The position numbers and the translations under genes were made by a program. Of a DNA stretch of 37,380 bases, positions 1 through 7,966 are shown piece after piece. Where the stretch lies: assembly GCA_944323885.1 (NCBI GenBank), contig CALUUD010000003.1, positions 1-37,380 of the forward strand. The letters run 5' to 3'. A model generated the notes under the pieces. That model did no database searches. It had not been told where the DNA came from and was given only the letters and a program-made list of their open reading frames with translations. Source of the stretch: an uncultured Helicobacteraceae bacterium. GTDB lineage: Bacteria > Campylobacterota > Campylobacteria > Campylobacterales > Helicobacteraceae. The number at the start of each line of letters is the position of its first letter. Positions within the stretch are counted from its first letter, which is position 1.

Positions 1-290
1 TTACATTTAAGCAAACCTTAAAAAAAAATTGTTTATATTTCATTTACTTTTACTCTATTACTCTAATTTAGAGTTAAAGAATTTACTTTTTGGAGAATAA
101 AATGAAAAGAAGTGGTTTTTCAATGATAGAATTAGTATTTGTTATAGTAATTCTTGGAGTTTTAGCAGCTGTTGCTGTTCCTAGATTTGTAACAACAAGA
201 ACTGATGCACAAGTTGCAATGGCAAGAAGTGATATTGCTAGTGTATTAAAAGCAATTCCTGCAAGAATCTTTGCTGAAAATATAGATCCT
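1..290 (+). repeat. Left copy of exact 290-bp terminal direct repeat
   Basis: Bases 1-290 are identical, base for base, to 37091-37380, in the same orientation. The unit holds the whole upstream region of the pilin gene, including an A9 run at 20-28, its ribosome binding site and its first 63 codons. The window begins and ends exactly with the unit. This is either an assembler overlap from a circularised contig or a genuine repeat shared by two pilin genes. The housekeeping genes between the copies argue against a small circular replicon. Confidence 0.97.
60..74. promoter_or_regulatory. Short palindrome upstream of the pilin gene
   Basis: ACTCTAA and TTAGAGT form a 7-bp inverted repeat around one central base, 28 bases before the pilin start codon. 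The left arm is preceded by a related half-copy (ACTCTATT). It could be an operator or a small leader hairpin. No convincing sigma-54 or sigma-28 promoter was found upstream, and no clear -35/-10 pair can be assigned. The same palindrome recurs in the right-hand copy of the repeat. Confidence 0.35.
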
Positions 291-632
291 ACACAATCTG
301 CTCCTACTGGCTTTAGCAACTGGGGTGAATGGATGATAGATACAGGTGGATTAGATAGAGGTAGATGGCAGGTAGGTGGAAAGACACTAGCTGGTGCTCA
401 AGCTAATGATGTTATCCAACCTATAGGAAATGTACAAAACTCTGGAGGAGCTCAAACTGGTGGATGTGGAGCAATAATAGGTATAAATACAACAAATGGA
501 AACTTAGTATTTGATCCAAACAATATAGGTGGCAGCAATGGTGGAACATTTTGTGAATCGTTAAAAAACTCTTACCCAAGTGGAAGCAACAGAATAATAC
601 CTCTTGCAACAACTGGAGCTGTTAAGTTCTAA
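102..632 (+). CDS. Type IV pilin / type II pseudopilin-like protein
   Basis: A 176-residue prepilin. The N-terminus is a textbook class III signal: short basic leader MKRSG, cleavage expected between Gly5 and Phe6 by prepilin peptidase, and Glu10, which is the conserved Glu+5 of the mature protein. A hydrophobic helix to about residue 27 follows and ends in VPRF. The rest is Gly/Asn/Thr-rich with two cysteines (Cys122, Cys151) that could form the C-terminal disulfide loop seen in many pilins. ATG at 102 is chosen because GGAG at 92-95 precedes it; an in-frame TTG at 90 overlaps that site. Whether it forms a pilus, a secretion pseudopilus or a DNA-uptake pseudopilus cannot be told; no assembly ATPase, platform protein or peptidase gene is in the window. 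The promoter and first 63 codons are duplicated at the right end. Confidence 0.9.
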   Translation: MKRSGFSMIELVFVIVILGVLAAVAVPRFVTTRTDAQVAMARSDIASVLKAIPARIFAENIDPTQSAPTGFSNWGEWMIDTGGLDRGRWQVGGKTLAGAQANDVIQPIGNVQNSGGAQTGGCGAIIGINTTNGNLVFDPNNIGGSNGGTFCESLKNSYPSGSNRIIPLATTGAVKF

Positions 633-661
633 TATAAATCTAGGTTTAACCTAGATTTATA
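633..661. terminator. Perfect palindrome between converging pilin and prfB genes
   Basis: Two 14-base arms (TATAAATCTAGGTT and its complement) flank a single T, so a hairpin with a 13-bp stem and 3-base loop can form. It starts one base after the pilin stop and contains the prfB stop, the usual place for a bidirectional terminator. Neither side has a strong T-run, so termination may be inefficient. Confidence 0.6.
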
Positions 662-1751
662 CATCCTGACCAACTTTAATTAATACACCCTCAATAATAT
701 TATCAATATCTCCATCTAAAATTGCATCAACATTACTATAGGCAATATTACTACGCAAATCTTTTACTTGCTGATATGGCGCTAAAACATAACTTCTTAT
801 TTGATGCCCCCAAGCAATATCTCCTTTATCATCTATTGTATTATTTTGTTTCTTTAACTCCAAATCATAAAGTTTTGACTTTAACATTTTCAATGCTGTA
901 GCCTTATTTTTATGCTGGCTTCTATCATTTTGACATTGAACTACAATACCTGTTGGAAAATGAGTGATTCTAATTGCAGATTCAGTTTTATTAACATGCT
1001 GCCCACCTGCACCACTAGCACGATATGTATCAACCCTTATATCTTTTTCCTCAATTATAATATCAATATCATCATCTATTTCTGGGCTTACTTGAACACT
1101 AGCAAAACTAGTATGCCTCTTTGCATTTGCATCAAATGGAGAGATTCTAACTAATCTATGAACACCATTTTCAACTTTTGCATAACCATACGCATTTTCA
1201 CCCTTGATAATAAATGCCACACCTTTAATACCAGCTTCTTCACCATCTTGATAATCAAGAAGTTCTACCTTAAAACCTCTTCTTTCACACCATCTAAGAT
1301 ACATTCTATAAAGCATACTGCCCCAATCTTGAGATTCTGTCCCACCTGCACCAGGTTGTATTGTAACAATAGCATTTGCACTATCATTTTCATTGCTTAG
1401 CATTACTTCAATTTCGATTTTTTTAATATTAGCTTGCAAAGATTCTGCCTCGCTAAACAAGCTATTTAACATATCACTATCCTCTTCACTTAAAGCGAGT
1501 TCATATAAATCACTTGCATCATTAATAGAATCTAAAGCATTCTGATAAATGCTTAAAATCCTATTTATTTTGCTCTTTTGCTTGCCTAATTCTGCAACCT
1601 TTTTATTGTCACTCCAAAAATTTGGATCACTTTCTAAATGTGAAATACGATCTAACTCTTCTTTTAAAGAATCTATTTTTATAATTTTTGCAATATTTTG
1701 GCATTTACTATTCAATATTTTTAATAATTCACCATATTCATAAGAATCCAC
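657..1751 (-). CDS. prfB: Peptide chain release factor 2
   Basis: RF2 recognises UGA and UAA stop codons in the ribosomal A site and triggers peptide release. The 364 residues match the family length. The SPF tripeptide that reads the stop codon is at about 204-206 and the catalytic GGQ at about 249-251, followed by the conserved [10 protein letters not shown] segment. GTG at 1751 is preferred over an upstream in-frame codon: it sits 7-8 bases after AAAGG, and the product then begins like other RF2 proteins ([10 protein letters not shown]). The reading frame is continuous, so the programmed +1 frameshift that autoregulates E. coli prfB is absent. H. pylori keeps prfB next to cheZ; here four genes lie between them. 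Confidence 0.97.
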   Translation of the reverse strand: MDSYEYGELLKILNSKCQNIAKIIKIDSLKEELDRISHLESDPNFWSDNKKVAELGKQKSKINRILSIYQNALDSINDASDLYELALSEEDSDMLNSLFSEAESLQANIKKIEIEVMLSNENDSANAIVTIQPGAGGTESQDWGSMLYRMYLRWCERRGFKVELLDYQDGEEAGIKGVAFIIKGENAYGYAKVENGVHRLVRISPFDANAKRHTSFASVQVSPEIDDDIDIIIEEKDIRVDTYRASGAGGQHVNKTESAIRITHFPTGIVVQCQNDRSQHKNKATALKMLKSKLYDLELKKQNNTIDDKGDIAWGHQIRSYVLAPYQQVKDLRSNIAYSNVDAILDGDIDNIIEGVLIKVGQDV

Positions 1752-1778
1752 ATTAACCGCCTTTAAAAATATTTTGAA

Positions 1779-1815
1779 ATTATACAAAATAGCAAAATAA
1801 ATAAATTAATATAAT
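1779..1815. promoter_or_regulatory. Divergent -10 elements for prfB and msrP
   Basis: The 113-base gap between prfB and msrP holds two consensus TATAAT boxes facing away from each other: one on the minus strand at 1779-1784, 28 bases before the prfB GTG, and one on the plus strand at 1810-1815, 50 bases before the msrP ATG. No good -35 boxes are seen, as is usual for Campylobacterota sigma-70 promoters. Confidence 0.6.
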
Positions 1816-1864
1816 CTTCATTTTTATGCAATAGAATCTATACAATCTAATAAAAGGATAAATA

Positions 1865-2797
1865 ATGCTTATCAAAAATTATAAATTTGATGTAGATAAA
1901 GAAAAAATTACTGATAAATCACTATATAAAAAGCGAAGAGAAATATTAAAATTTATGGGGATTGCAGGTTCAATTACAGCTTTCCCGAATATACTTAGTG
2001 CAAATGACAAATATAAACTAAAAACTATAACACCAAAAGAAAAAGCAACAACATATAATAATTTTTATGAATTTGGATTAAATAAAAGCGATCCAGCAAA
2101 GAATGCGCATACACTAAAAACAAGGCCATGGCAAATAAAAATTACAGGTGAAGTAGATAAAGAAATTATACTAGATATTGATACAATATTAAAAGAAATG
2201 CCAATTATAGAAAGAGCATATAGGCTTAGATGTGTGGAAGCATGGAGTATGAATATTCCATGGCGTGGATTTGAACTAAATAAATTATTAAACAAAGTAA
2301 AGATAAATAGTGCAGCAAAATTTGTTCAATTTAAAACAAAATATGCTCCAGATGAGATGATAGGTCAAAAAAATCCATATATAGGAGGATTTATTCAATA
2401 TCCATACATAGAAGGACTAAGGCTTGATGAAGCAATGAATCCACTTACATTATTAGCAAATGGCATGTATGGCGAAGATTTGCCAAATCAAAATGGAGCA
2501 CCATTAAGACTTGTAGTACCTTGGAAATATGGCTTTAAAAGTATTAAAAGTATAGTTGAAATAAAACTAACAAAAGAAATGCCAAAATCCACTTGGATGC
2601 AATTGCAAAGTGATGAATATGGATTTTATGCAAATGTTAATCCAAATGTAGATCATCCAAGATGGAGTCAAGCTGAAGAAAGATTTATAGGTGGTGGATT
2701 TTTTAGTTTTGGAAAAGTAAAAACATTAATGTTTAATGGTTATGAAGAAGAGGTAGCGCATATGTATAGCGGGATGGACCTAGTGAAAAACTTTTAA
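1865..2797 (+). CDS. msrP: Protein-methionine-sulfoxide reductase, molybdenum subunit MsrP (YedY)
   Basis: A periplasmic enzyme that reduces methionine sulfoxide in oxidised envelope proteins using mononuclear molybdopterin. The 310 residues are close to E. coli YedY. A twin-arginine signal is visible (Arg24-Arg25 in KKRREILKF, then a hydrophobic stretch ending near ANILSAND-like sequence at about 40-48), so the protein folds around its cofactor before Tat export. Cys123 in [10 protein letters not shown] is the expected molybdenum ligand. AAGGA lies 6 bases before the ATG. MsrP normally receives electrons from the haem membrane protein MsrQ, which is not adjacent: the next gene is convergent and unrelated. 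Cofactor synthesis genes lie at 30.2 and 34.2-37.1 kb. Confidence 0.93.
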   Translation: MLIKNYKFDVDKEKITDKSLYKKRREILKFMGIAGSITAFPNILSANDKYKLKTITPKEKATTYNNFYEFGLNKSDPAKNAHTLKTRPWQIKITGEVDKEIILDIDTILKEMPIIERAYRLRCVEAWSMNIPWRGFELNKLLNKVKINSAAKFVQFKTKYAPDEMIGQKNPYIGGFIQYPYIEGLRLDEAMNPLTLLANGMYGEDLPNQNGAPLRLVVPWKYGFKSIKSIVEIKLTKEMPKSTWMQLQSDEYGFYANVNPNVDHPRWSQAEERFIGGGFFSFGKVKTLMFNGYEEEVAHMYSGMDLVKNF

Positions 2798-2826
2798 GTA
2801 GAATCTATTTAGATTCTACTTTTTTA
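2797..2826. terminator. Rho-independent terminator after msrP
   Basis: Perfect 11-bp arms (AGTAGAATCTA and its complement) with a 2-base centre are followed by a run of six T on the plus strand. The structure begins at the last base of the msrP stop codon and overlaps the 3' end of the converging small gene. Each arm contains the AGAATCT heptamer that is abundant throughout this window. Confidence 0.85.
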
Positions 2827-3005
2827 ATATCTGCTAATTGCTTTTCTATTTTTGTTATCTTTTTGTCTATACTAACACTTACTGTTACCTGATTAAGCAA
2901 AACCCAAAGTGACAAAATGCCTAAAAATAAAGATATTGCTATGGATGCTAATGATATTTTTACTGCTCTTATAGCCTTTTTTTCTATTTCTTCTATATTT
3001 TTCAT
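2805..3005 (-). CDS. Small single-pass membrane protein of unknown function
   Basis: A 66-residue protein with a charged N-terminus (KNIEEIEKKAIRAVK), one hydrophobic helix at about 17-38 and a Lys/Asp-rich tail from about 45 that could be a short coiled coil. No family is recognised. It is probably real: AGAGGG lies 5 bases before the ATG, it starts 9 bases after the stop of the permease gene upstream in the same direction, and its frame is open and compositionally ordinary. It is likely the last gene of the PAP2-permease operon. Its last 22 bases lie within the terminator shared with msrP. Confidence 0.65.
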   Translation of the reverse strand: MKNIEEIEKKAIRAVKISLASIAISLFLGILSLWVLLNQVTVSVSIDKKITKIEKQLADIKKVESK

Positions 3006-3014
3006 AGTTACCCT

Positions 3015-3809
3015 CTAAAATAATTTTATAACACTGCTAATAATCATACCAAATATAGCGCTCATAACTACACAAGCACCTATGCTTAAATTATAGTAAT
3101 ATGACACAAAAAAACCAACGCAAATAAACAAAAAAGATAAAATAGAAGATAAGATCATCATTTTACTTAGTGAATTTACAAACATGCCTGCTATATATGC
3201 TGGAATACTTAATATCGCAAGAATTAATATCAACCCAGCAATATTCATACTCATAACAATTCCAAGTGAAACAAAAATATAAATAAAAAATAAGAATAAA
3301 TTAATATTAATTTTCTTTAATTTGCAAAATGTCTCATCATACAGAATTCCAAGAATCTCTCTATAATACATACAAACAAACATAATAAGCAGAATATCAA
3401 ATATGCCAATAATAATAATATCTATCTTGCTTACCGTTAAAATAGAACCAAATAGATAACTATTCATATCAGCACCATATCCAGGAGTAATATCAATCAA
3501 GATTACCCCAAGTGCCATACCAAAAGCCCATGCTGCTGCAATAAAGGAATCAACATTGGTCTTTTTATAAATGATAAAATATAATAATAATAAAGACATA
3601 AAAACACTAGTAATAGCAGCCCCTAGCATAACATTAAATCCAAAATAAAGGGCAATACCAACACCACCAAATGCACTATGTGCTACACCTCCACTTAAAA
3701 AGACAGTCTTATTAGAAACAATGATAGAACCTATAATACCTCCACAAATTGAAACCAAAAAAGCTGAAAATAACGCAAACTGAACAAATTGAAGTGATAA
3801 TATTTCCAA
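3015..3809 (-). CDS. znuB: Zinc/manganese-type ABC transporter permease (ZnuB/TroC-like)
   Basis: An inner-membrane permease of the ABC-3 family (metal ion uptake). The 264 residues are almost entirely hydrophobic with about 7-8 membrane segments, and the motifs LSGGVAHSAFGGVGIA and AAAWAFGMALG are typical of ZnuB/TroC/MntB proteins. The start is TTG at 3809 with AGGA 7 bases upstream; the next in-frame Met is far inside the first membrane domain, so TTG is the only reasonable start. The matching ATPase and binding protein are not adjacent but at 12.1-13.8 kb, a rare split for this transporter class. No other metal transporter genes are in the window, so pairing with those two is the simplest inference. 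Confidence 0.88.
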   Translation of the reverse strand: MEILSLQFVQFALFSAFLVSICGGIIGSIIVSNKTVFLSGGVAHSAFGGVGIALYFGFNVMLGAAITSVFMSLLLLYFIIYKKTNVDSFIAAAWAFGMALGVILIDITPGYGADMNSYLFGSILTVSKIDIIIIGIFDILLIMFVCMYYREILGILYDETFCKLKKININLFLFFIYIFVSLGIVMSMNIAGLILILAILSIPAYIAGMFVNSLSKMMILSSILSFLFICVGFFVSYYYNLSIGACVVMSAIFGMIISSVIKLF

Positions 3810-3843
3810 AATAAATTCCTAAAAAAATAATAAATAAAATTAT

Positions 3844-4446
3844 TTAAAACGCTAAATTAAATGATAATCCATAATATTGCTGCATAATACCATTTCTTGA
3901 TTCTTTATTATCAATGTCAATTATAATATCAATACTATCTCTTTCTTTTGTAATAAAATATGAAACACTATAACCAAGTGCTGCACCAACAAGCACTTGG
4001 AGTGGTGTATGTCTTTTTGATGTAATACGAGATATGCCAACAAGGGATGCAAGAATTGTGGTTGGAAGACCCCAAGTCCAACCATATCTCCTTTGCATAA
4101 ATCCAGCTGCAGAAAACGCACTTGAAGTATGACCAGATGGGAATCCTTCATACTCTATGCCATTTGGTCTAAGTGATATTCCTGCCCATTTTGGTTTTGT
4201 TTTTGATATTCCAACAAAACTATACTTGATAGCAAATGTAATAGCAAGTGTACTAGCAGTACCAATTGCAAGATATGCAAGTCCTTCATAATCTTGCTCC
4301 ACCAATGTATAGATACCTGCCATAGCTGGTAAAAATTGAAAAATATTTCCATAAAGTTTAAAATAATCTGTTTTAGCATAGAGGCTTACGGTAAATATAA
4401 AAAATAAACTAAATAAAATTTTTTTCATATAAAAATCATTCTCCAT
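3844..4446 (-). CDS. PAP2-family phosphatase, periplasmic/membrane
   Basis: A phosphatidic-acid-phosphatase-2 family enzyme; such proteins remove phosphate from lipids such as undecaprenyl pyrophosphate, lipid A or phospholipids. Motif C1 is KWAGISLRP (Lys-x6-Arg-Pro), C2 is PSGH, and C3 is SRITSKRHTPLQ, in which the usual Asp after the catalytic His is Gln, as in some PAP2 branches. The N-terminus has a signal-peptide-like stretch (MKKILFSLFFIFTVSLYAK). The tail alternates polar and hydrophobic residues and ends in YYGLSFNLAF, reminiscent of an outer-membrane beta-strand. The start may be ATG 4446 (annotated) or ATG 4428, which gives a cleaner signal peptide and has GGAG 12 bases upstream. 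The substrate cannot be inferred. First gene of the block running into the metal permease. Confidence 0.85.
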   Translation of the reverse strand: MENDFYMKKILFSLFFIFTVSLYAKTDYFKLYGNIFQFLPAMAGIYTLVEQDYEGLAYLAIGTASTLAITFAIKYSFVGISKTKPKWAGISLRPNGIEYEGFPSGHTSSAFSAAGFMQRRYGWTWGLPTTILASLVGISRITSKRHTPLQVLVGAALGYSVSYFITKERDSIDIIIDIDNKESRNGIMQQYYGLSFNLAF

Positions 4447-4649
4447 AATATAAACACCTATTACTCACTCAATTAATAATAAATGTAATACAAAATGAAC
4501 ATTTACTTAATAACTTAATATATTTAAATCTACTTTTAAATTGATACATTAAACAATACAATTATATTAACACAAAGCTTAATAACTTTAATAACATTTT
4601 TAAGCTTCTAAATTATAGAATTGCAGAATCTAGACAATATGAGGAAATA

Positions 4650-5351
4650 ATGACGCAAGAAGAATTAAACGAGCTTATTTTAAGCAATTTTAATGACAAT
4701 ACAAAACAACAAGAAGATAATGAAAGCCTTGATATAGTAGAAGAAAATCCATTTAATGATAACGAAACAGATAACAAAAATGATGATAATTATAGAGTAA
4801 ATGCCACTGGAAAATGGCCACCACCACCACCAACAAATGAACACAAAGTAGTGCATCAATTAGATGATGTTACAAAAGGATTGGAAGCAAAAGCTACACA
4901 AGTTTTTGATCAATTAGAATCTATTAGTCAAAATAGTGAAAATGTTCAAGAAGATTTAAAAATTATTAAAAATCATATAGAAAATCAAAAGAAAATATTT
5001 GAAAAATTATCAACACAATTTCCAAATATAAAAATTTTTCATGAATCACTAGAACAATCAAAGGATTCTTTAAAACGAATAATATCAGTTGAAGAAAAAA
5101 TAATAAACAACACAGATTGCATACTTCAAGCTATGGATATAATGCAATATCAAGATATATACAGACAAAAAATAGAAAGAGTAGTAAATGTAACTAGAGC
5201 ATTATCAAAATACTTAAACTCTATTTTTGATACTGATATAGAAGACAATCAAAGAGTATCTAGTGCTTCATATATAAAGGGTGATAATAATAGTGACATT
5301 GTAAGTAGTGATGAATTAAATGAATTAATAGCATCATTGGGGAAAAAATAG
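4650..5351 (+). CDS. cheZ: CheZ-type CheY-P phosphatase (HP0170 class)
   Basis: Ends chemotaxis signalling by dephosphorylating CheY-P. This is the remote CheZ class first described in H. pylori: an acidic, disordered N-terminus, a proline run at 57-61, long helices from about 65 to 195, and the active-site segment YQDIYRQKIERVVNV at 167-181, in which Asp169 and Gln173 correspond to the catalytic Asp/Gln pair. The C-terminal SSDELNELIASLG resembles the CheY-binding tail of enterobacterial CheZ. The N-terminal TQEELNELI echoes it and also resembles the FliM CheY-binding peptide. GAGGA lies 5 bases before the ATG. The U32 peptidase starts 2 bases after the stop, as in the H. pylori HP0170-HP0169 pair. 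Confidence 0.88.
   Translation: MTQEELNELILSNFNDNTKQQEDNESLDIVEENPFNDNETDNKNDDNYRVNATGKWPPPPPTNEHKVVHQLDDVTKGLEAKATQVFDQLESISQNSENVQEDLKIIKNHIENQKKIFEKLSTQFPNIKIFHESLEQSKDSLKRIISVEEKIINNTDCILQAMDIMQYQDIYRQKIERVVNVTRALSKYLNSIFDTDIEDNQRVSSASYIKGDNNSDIVSSDELNELIASLGKK
4818..4832 (+). repeat. (CCA)5 trinucleotide run in cheZ
   Basis: Five perfect CCA units encode the proline run PPPPP in the linker of CheZ. In-frame gain or loss of units would change linker length without a frameshift. Confidence 0.8.
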
Positions 5352-5353
5352 AA

Positions 5354-6646
5354 TTGATAAATCAAAATAAAAAAATAGAATTATTATCACCTGCTGGAAA
5401 TTTAGAGAAATTAAAAATTGCTATAACATATGGTGCGGATGCTGTATATGGAAGTGTAAGTCATTTTTCACTTAGAAATAGATCTGGAAAAGAATTCACA
5501 TATGAAACATTTAAAGATGGTGTTGATTTTGTCCATAAGAATGGTAAAAAAATATATGCTGCAATAAATGGTTTTCCATTTAATTCGCAGATAAAAATTT
5601 TAAGAAATCATATTGCAAAAATGCGTGATACTGGAGTAGATTCTTTTATTGTTGCAGCACCAGGAGTAATTAAATTATGCAAAGAAATAGCACCGCATAT
5701 ACCCATACATTTATCAACTCAAGCAAATGTTTTAAATGTTCTTGATGCAGAAGTATTCTATGATATGGGTGTTAAGAGAATAGTTGCAGCAAGAGAGCTT
5801 AGTCTAAAAGATGCAATAGAAATAAAAGAAGCAATACCAGATTTAGAAATTGAGATTTTCTGTCATGGCAGTATGTGTTTTGCATTTTCTGGAAGATGCT
5901 TAATATCAAGTTTGCAAAGTGGTAGGGTGCCAAATCGTGGTAGTTGTGCTAATGACTGTAGGTTTGATTATGAATATTATGTCCGCAATCCTGATAATGG
6001 GGTAATGATGAGACTTGTAGAAGAAGAAGGGGTTGGAACACATATATTTAATTCAAAAGATCTAAACTTAAGCCAACACATAGATGAAATATTAAAATCA
6101 AATGCAATATCAGCCCTAAAAATAGAAGGTAGAACAAAGTCTCCATATTATGCTGCGATTACAACTAGAACTTATAGAATGGCAATTGATGATTTTTATA
6201 ATGGAAAAAATAGAAAAAGCTTATATCAAGATGAGTTAAACACGCTTAAAAATCGTGGTTTTACAGATGGATATATCATAAATAGACCATATGAAAAAAA
6301 TAATACACAAAATCATAAAACAGCAATTAGTAATGGAAGTTATCAGGTAAATGCCCAAGTTAGAGATGATGGAGATTTTGCAATATGTAAATATACTATT
6401 AAAATTGGCGAAGCAAAAGAAATTATATTTCCACTAAATACAAAATTTGATAATTCTATTTTAGTTGATAATGAAATTGGTAAAATTTATAAAAAAGATG
6501 ACAAATATTTCATTGTATTTAAGACAATTATGTTAGAAAATAATAAGGAGCTCAGCGAAATACATAGTGGAAATATAAACTATTTCAAACTACCATGCAA
6601 ACTTCCTGGATATACCTTTTTGCGAGAAAGGATTAGTCAAGAATAA
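5354..6646 (+). CDS. U32 family peptidase-like protein (PrtC/TrhP-related)
   Basis: The family includes E. coli TrhP, needed for hydroxylation of tRNA U34, and RlhA, needed for hydroxylation of 23S rRNA; the H. pylori member is annotated as collagenase PrtC. The 430 residues begin with ELLSPAGNLEKLK, typical of the TIM-barrel start. The U32 signature EIFCHGSMCFAFSGRCLIS lies at about 167-185, with clustered cysteines at 175, 182, 198 and 202 that may bind an Fe-S cluster as proposed for RlhA. The C-terminal part (from about 330) is a small beta-rich domain. The start is TTG at 5354, close behind the cheZ stop; the next Met is at about residue 90, too late. RNA modification is more likely than secreted collagenase activity, because no signal peptide is present. 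Confidence 0.88.
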   Translation: MINQNKKIELLSPAGNLEKLKIAITYGADAVYGSVSHFSLRNRSGKEFTYETFKDGVDFVHKNGKKIYAAINGFPFNSQIKILRNHIAKMRDTGVDSFIVAAPGVIKLCKEIAPHIPIHLSTQANVLNVLDAEVFYDMGVKRIVAARELSLKDAIEIKEAIPDLEIEIFCHGSMCFAFSGRCLISSLQSGRVPNRGSCANDCRFDYEYYVRNPDNGVMMRLVEEEGVGTHIFNSKDLNLSQHIDEILKSNAISALKIEGRTKSPYYAAITTRTYRMAIDDFYNGKNRKSLYQDELNTLKNRGFTDGYIINRPYEKNNTQNHKTAISNGSYQVNAQVRDDGDFAICKYTIKIGEAKEIIFPLNTKFDNSILVDNEIGKIYKKDDKYFIVFKTIMLENNKELSEIHSGNINYFKLPCKLPGYTFLRERISQE

Positions 6647-6689
6647 ATCTATATTAGCATCCAAGTTTAACTATTCTTATTTATATTAA

Positions 6690-7964
6690 TTATATTCCTT
6701 TATTATCTAATGCTTCCTTTATGAGTTCTAATGGATGCTTGAAAGATACAGTAGAATTAATATTATCTAGTGCATTATTTAATTGCATTCTACATGCTGA
6801 ACATTCAGAGCTAACAATACTAGCACCAGAATCTTCTATATACTTTGCTTTTGGAAGCGATGCCTTATATGCTAAATGATATTTTTCACTTTGAATAGTC
6901 ACTCCACCAAAACCACAACATCTATCGCATTCATTCATTTCTACAAAATTATAATTTGCACTAAGCAAAAATCTTGGCTCTTTATATAAATTTAACACTT
7001 TTTTTGAGTGACAAGGATCATGATATGTAACTTTTACATCATTCCTAGATGATTTTTTTAAAATATTTAATAAATTTGTATTATTGTATAAATAATCTGT
7101 TGCCATTTTAAATTTTGGTAATATTTTTATTAATCTATTCATATTATCTTCATCTTTTACATATTTTAATGCATGATTCCAATCAACCATAATCATTGCT
7201 GCACATGTAGCCTCTGGAATTAATATTGCATCAACATCATCGATAAATTTTTCAAATAAATCAAGATTTTTCTCAATCAAATAAACAACACTTTTTATAT
7301 CACCTGTAAAATACGCTGGAGCACCACAGCATTCTTGTTTTGGAATTAACACATCAATGCCAAGTTTATCCAATATAAACAATAAAGATTCTCCAACTTG
7401 AATATAGTTATAATTGCTAAGACACCCAATAAAAATGGCAACTCTCTTATTGCTTTTATCATATTTGGTTTCTATTAAACCTTTATGCTTTTGTAAAAAA
7501 CTTTTAAAAACAAATGGAAAAATAGTTCTTTTGCCAAATTTTGATATATTAAATCTACTTCTTAATTTATCATTTGTTTTTTTAAATGCGCAAGGTGCTG
7601 CAATACTAACAAAACTAAATACAAAATCCATAATTTTTCTATGCTTTAGCAAATAAAAATAAAATTTCTTATACCAAGATATTCCAAATTTTTCTGCTAT
7701 ATCAATCCTACTTTGTTGTATCATTGCTGCAGTGTCAATTACTTGAGGGCATAAAGTGGTGCAAGTTGTGCATAAAAAACAAGATTCAAATATATTTTTT
7801 AAATTATTATCAAGATTAATATCACCTTTACTATATATTCCAAGTAGATCTACAAAACCTCTAGGCGATGTAACCTCATCTCTATTTACTTGATATATAG
7901 TGCAAGATGGTATACACTTGGCACATTTAACACAAGTAGAACTAATAGTTGCTAAATCAAGCAT
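6690..7964 (-). CDS. Fe-S oxidoreductase subunit, GlcF/GlpC-like
   Basis: A cytoplasmic electron-transfer subunit with two 4Fe-4S motifs (Cys11/14/17/21 and Cys62/65/68/72) followed by two CCG domains (GCLSNYNY...ECCGAP and YHDPCHSKK...CCGFGG). This layout matches GlcF (glycolate oxidase), GlpC and LutA-type proteins, which pass electrons from an FAD-linked dehydrogenase to quinone or to heterodisulfide-like cofactors. The H. pylori equivalent (HP0666) is annotated glpC and also follows hemN. No FAD subunit is nearby, so the substrate is unknown. ATG 7964 is preferred; an in-frame TTG two codons earlier overlaps the hemN stop. The start lies 2 bases after that stop with no strong Shine-Dalgarno, which suggests coupling to hemN translation. 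Converges on the U32 gene. Confidence 0.85.
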   Translation of the reverse strand: MLDLATISSTCVKCAKCIPSCTIYQVNRDEVTSPRGFVDLLGIYSKGDINLDNNLKNIFESCFLCTTCTTLCPQVIDTAAMIQQSRIDIAEKFGISWYKKFYFYLLKHRKIMDFVFSFVSIAAPCAFKKTNDKLRSRFNISKFGKRTIFPFVFKSFLQKHKGLIETKYDKSNKRVAIFIGCLSNYNYIQVGESLLFILDKLGIDVLIPKQECCGAPAYFTGDIKSVVYLIEKNLDLFEKFIDDVDAILIPEATCAAMIMVDWNHALKYVKDEDNMNRLIKILPKFKMATDYLYNNTNLLNILKKSSRNDVKVTYHDPCHSKKVLNLYKEPRFLLSANYNFVEMNECDRCCGFGGVTIQSEKYHLAYKASLPKAKYIEDSGASIVSSECSACRMQLNNALDNINSTVSFKHPLELIKEALDNKGI

Positions 7965-7966
7965 AA

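Noticed and set aside
657..1751. Programmed +1 frameshift in prfB
   Set aside because: The reading frame is open from the GTG start to the stop without an internal UGA or a shift site.
4155..4379. Minus-strand frames inside the PAP2 gene (also 3921-4151)
   Set aside because: They are shifted-frame shadows of the phosphatase, with low-complexity Leu/Gln/His content.
4447..4649. Possible small RNA or gene in the 203-base gap before cheZ
   Set aside because: Only AT-rich sequence with a loosely repeated CTTAATAACTT word; no frame, hairpin or clear promoter pair beyond weak -10-like boxes.
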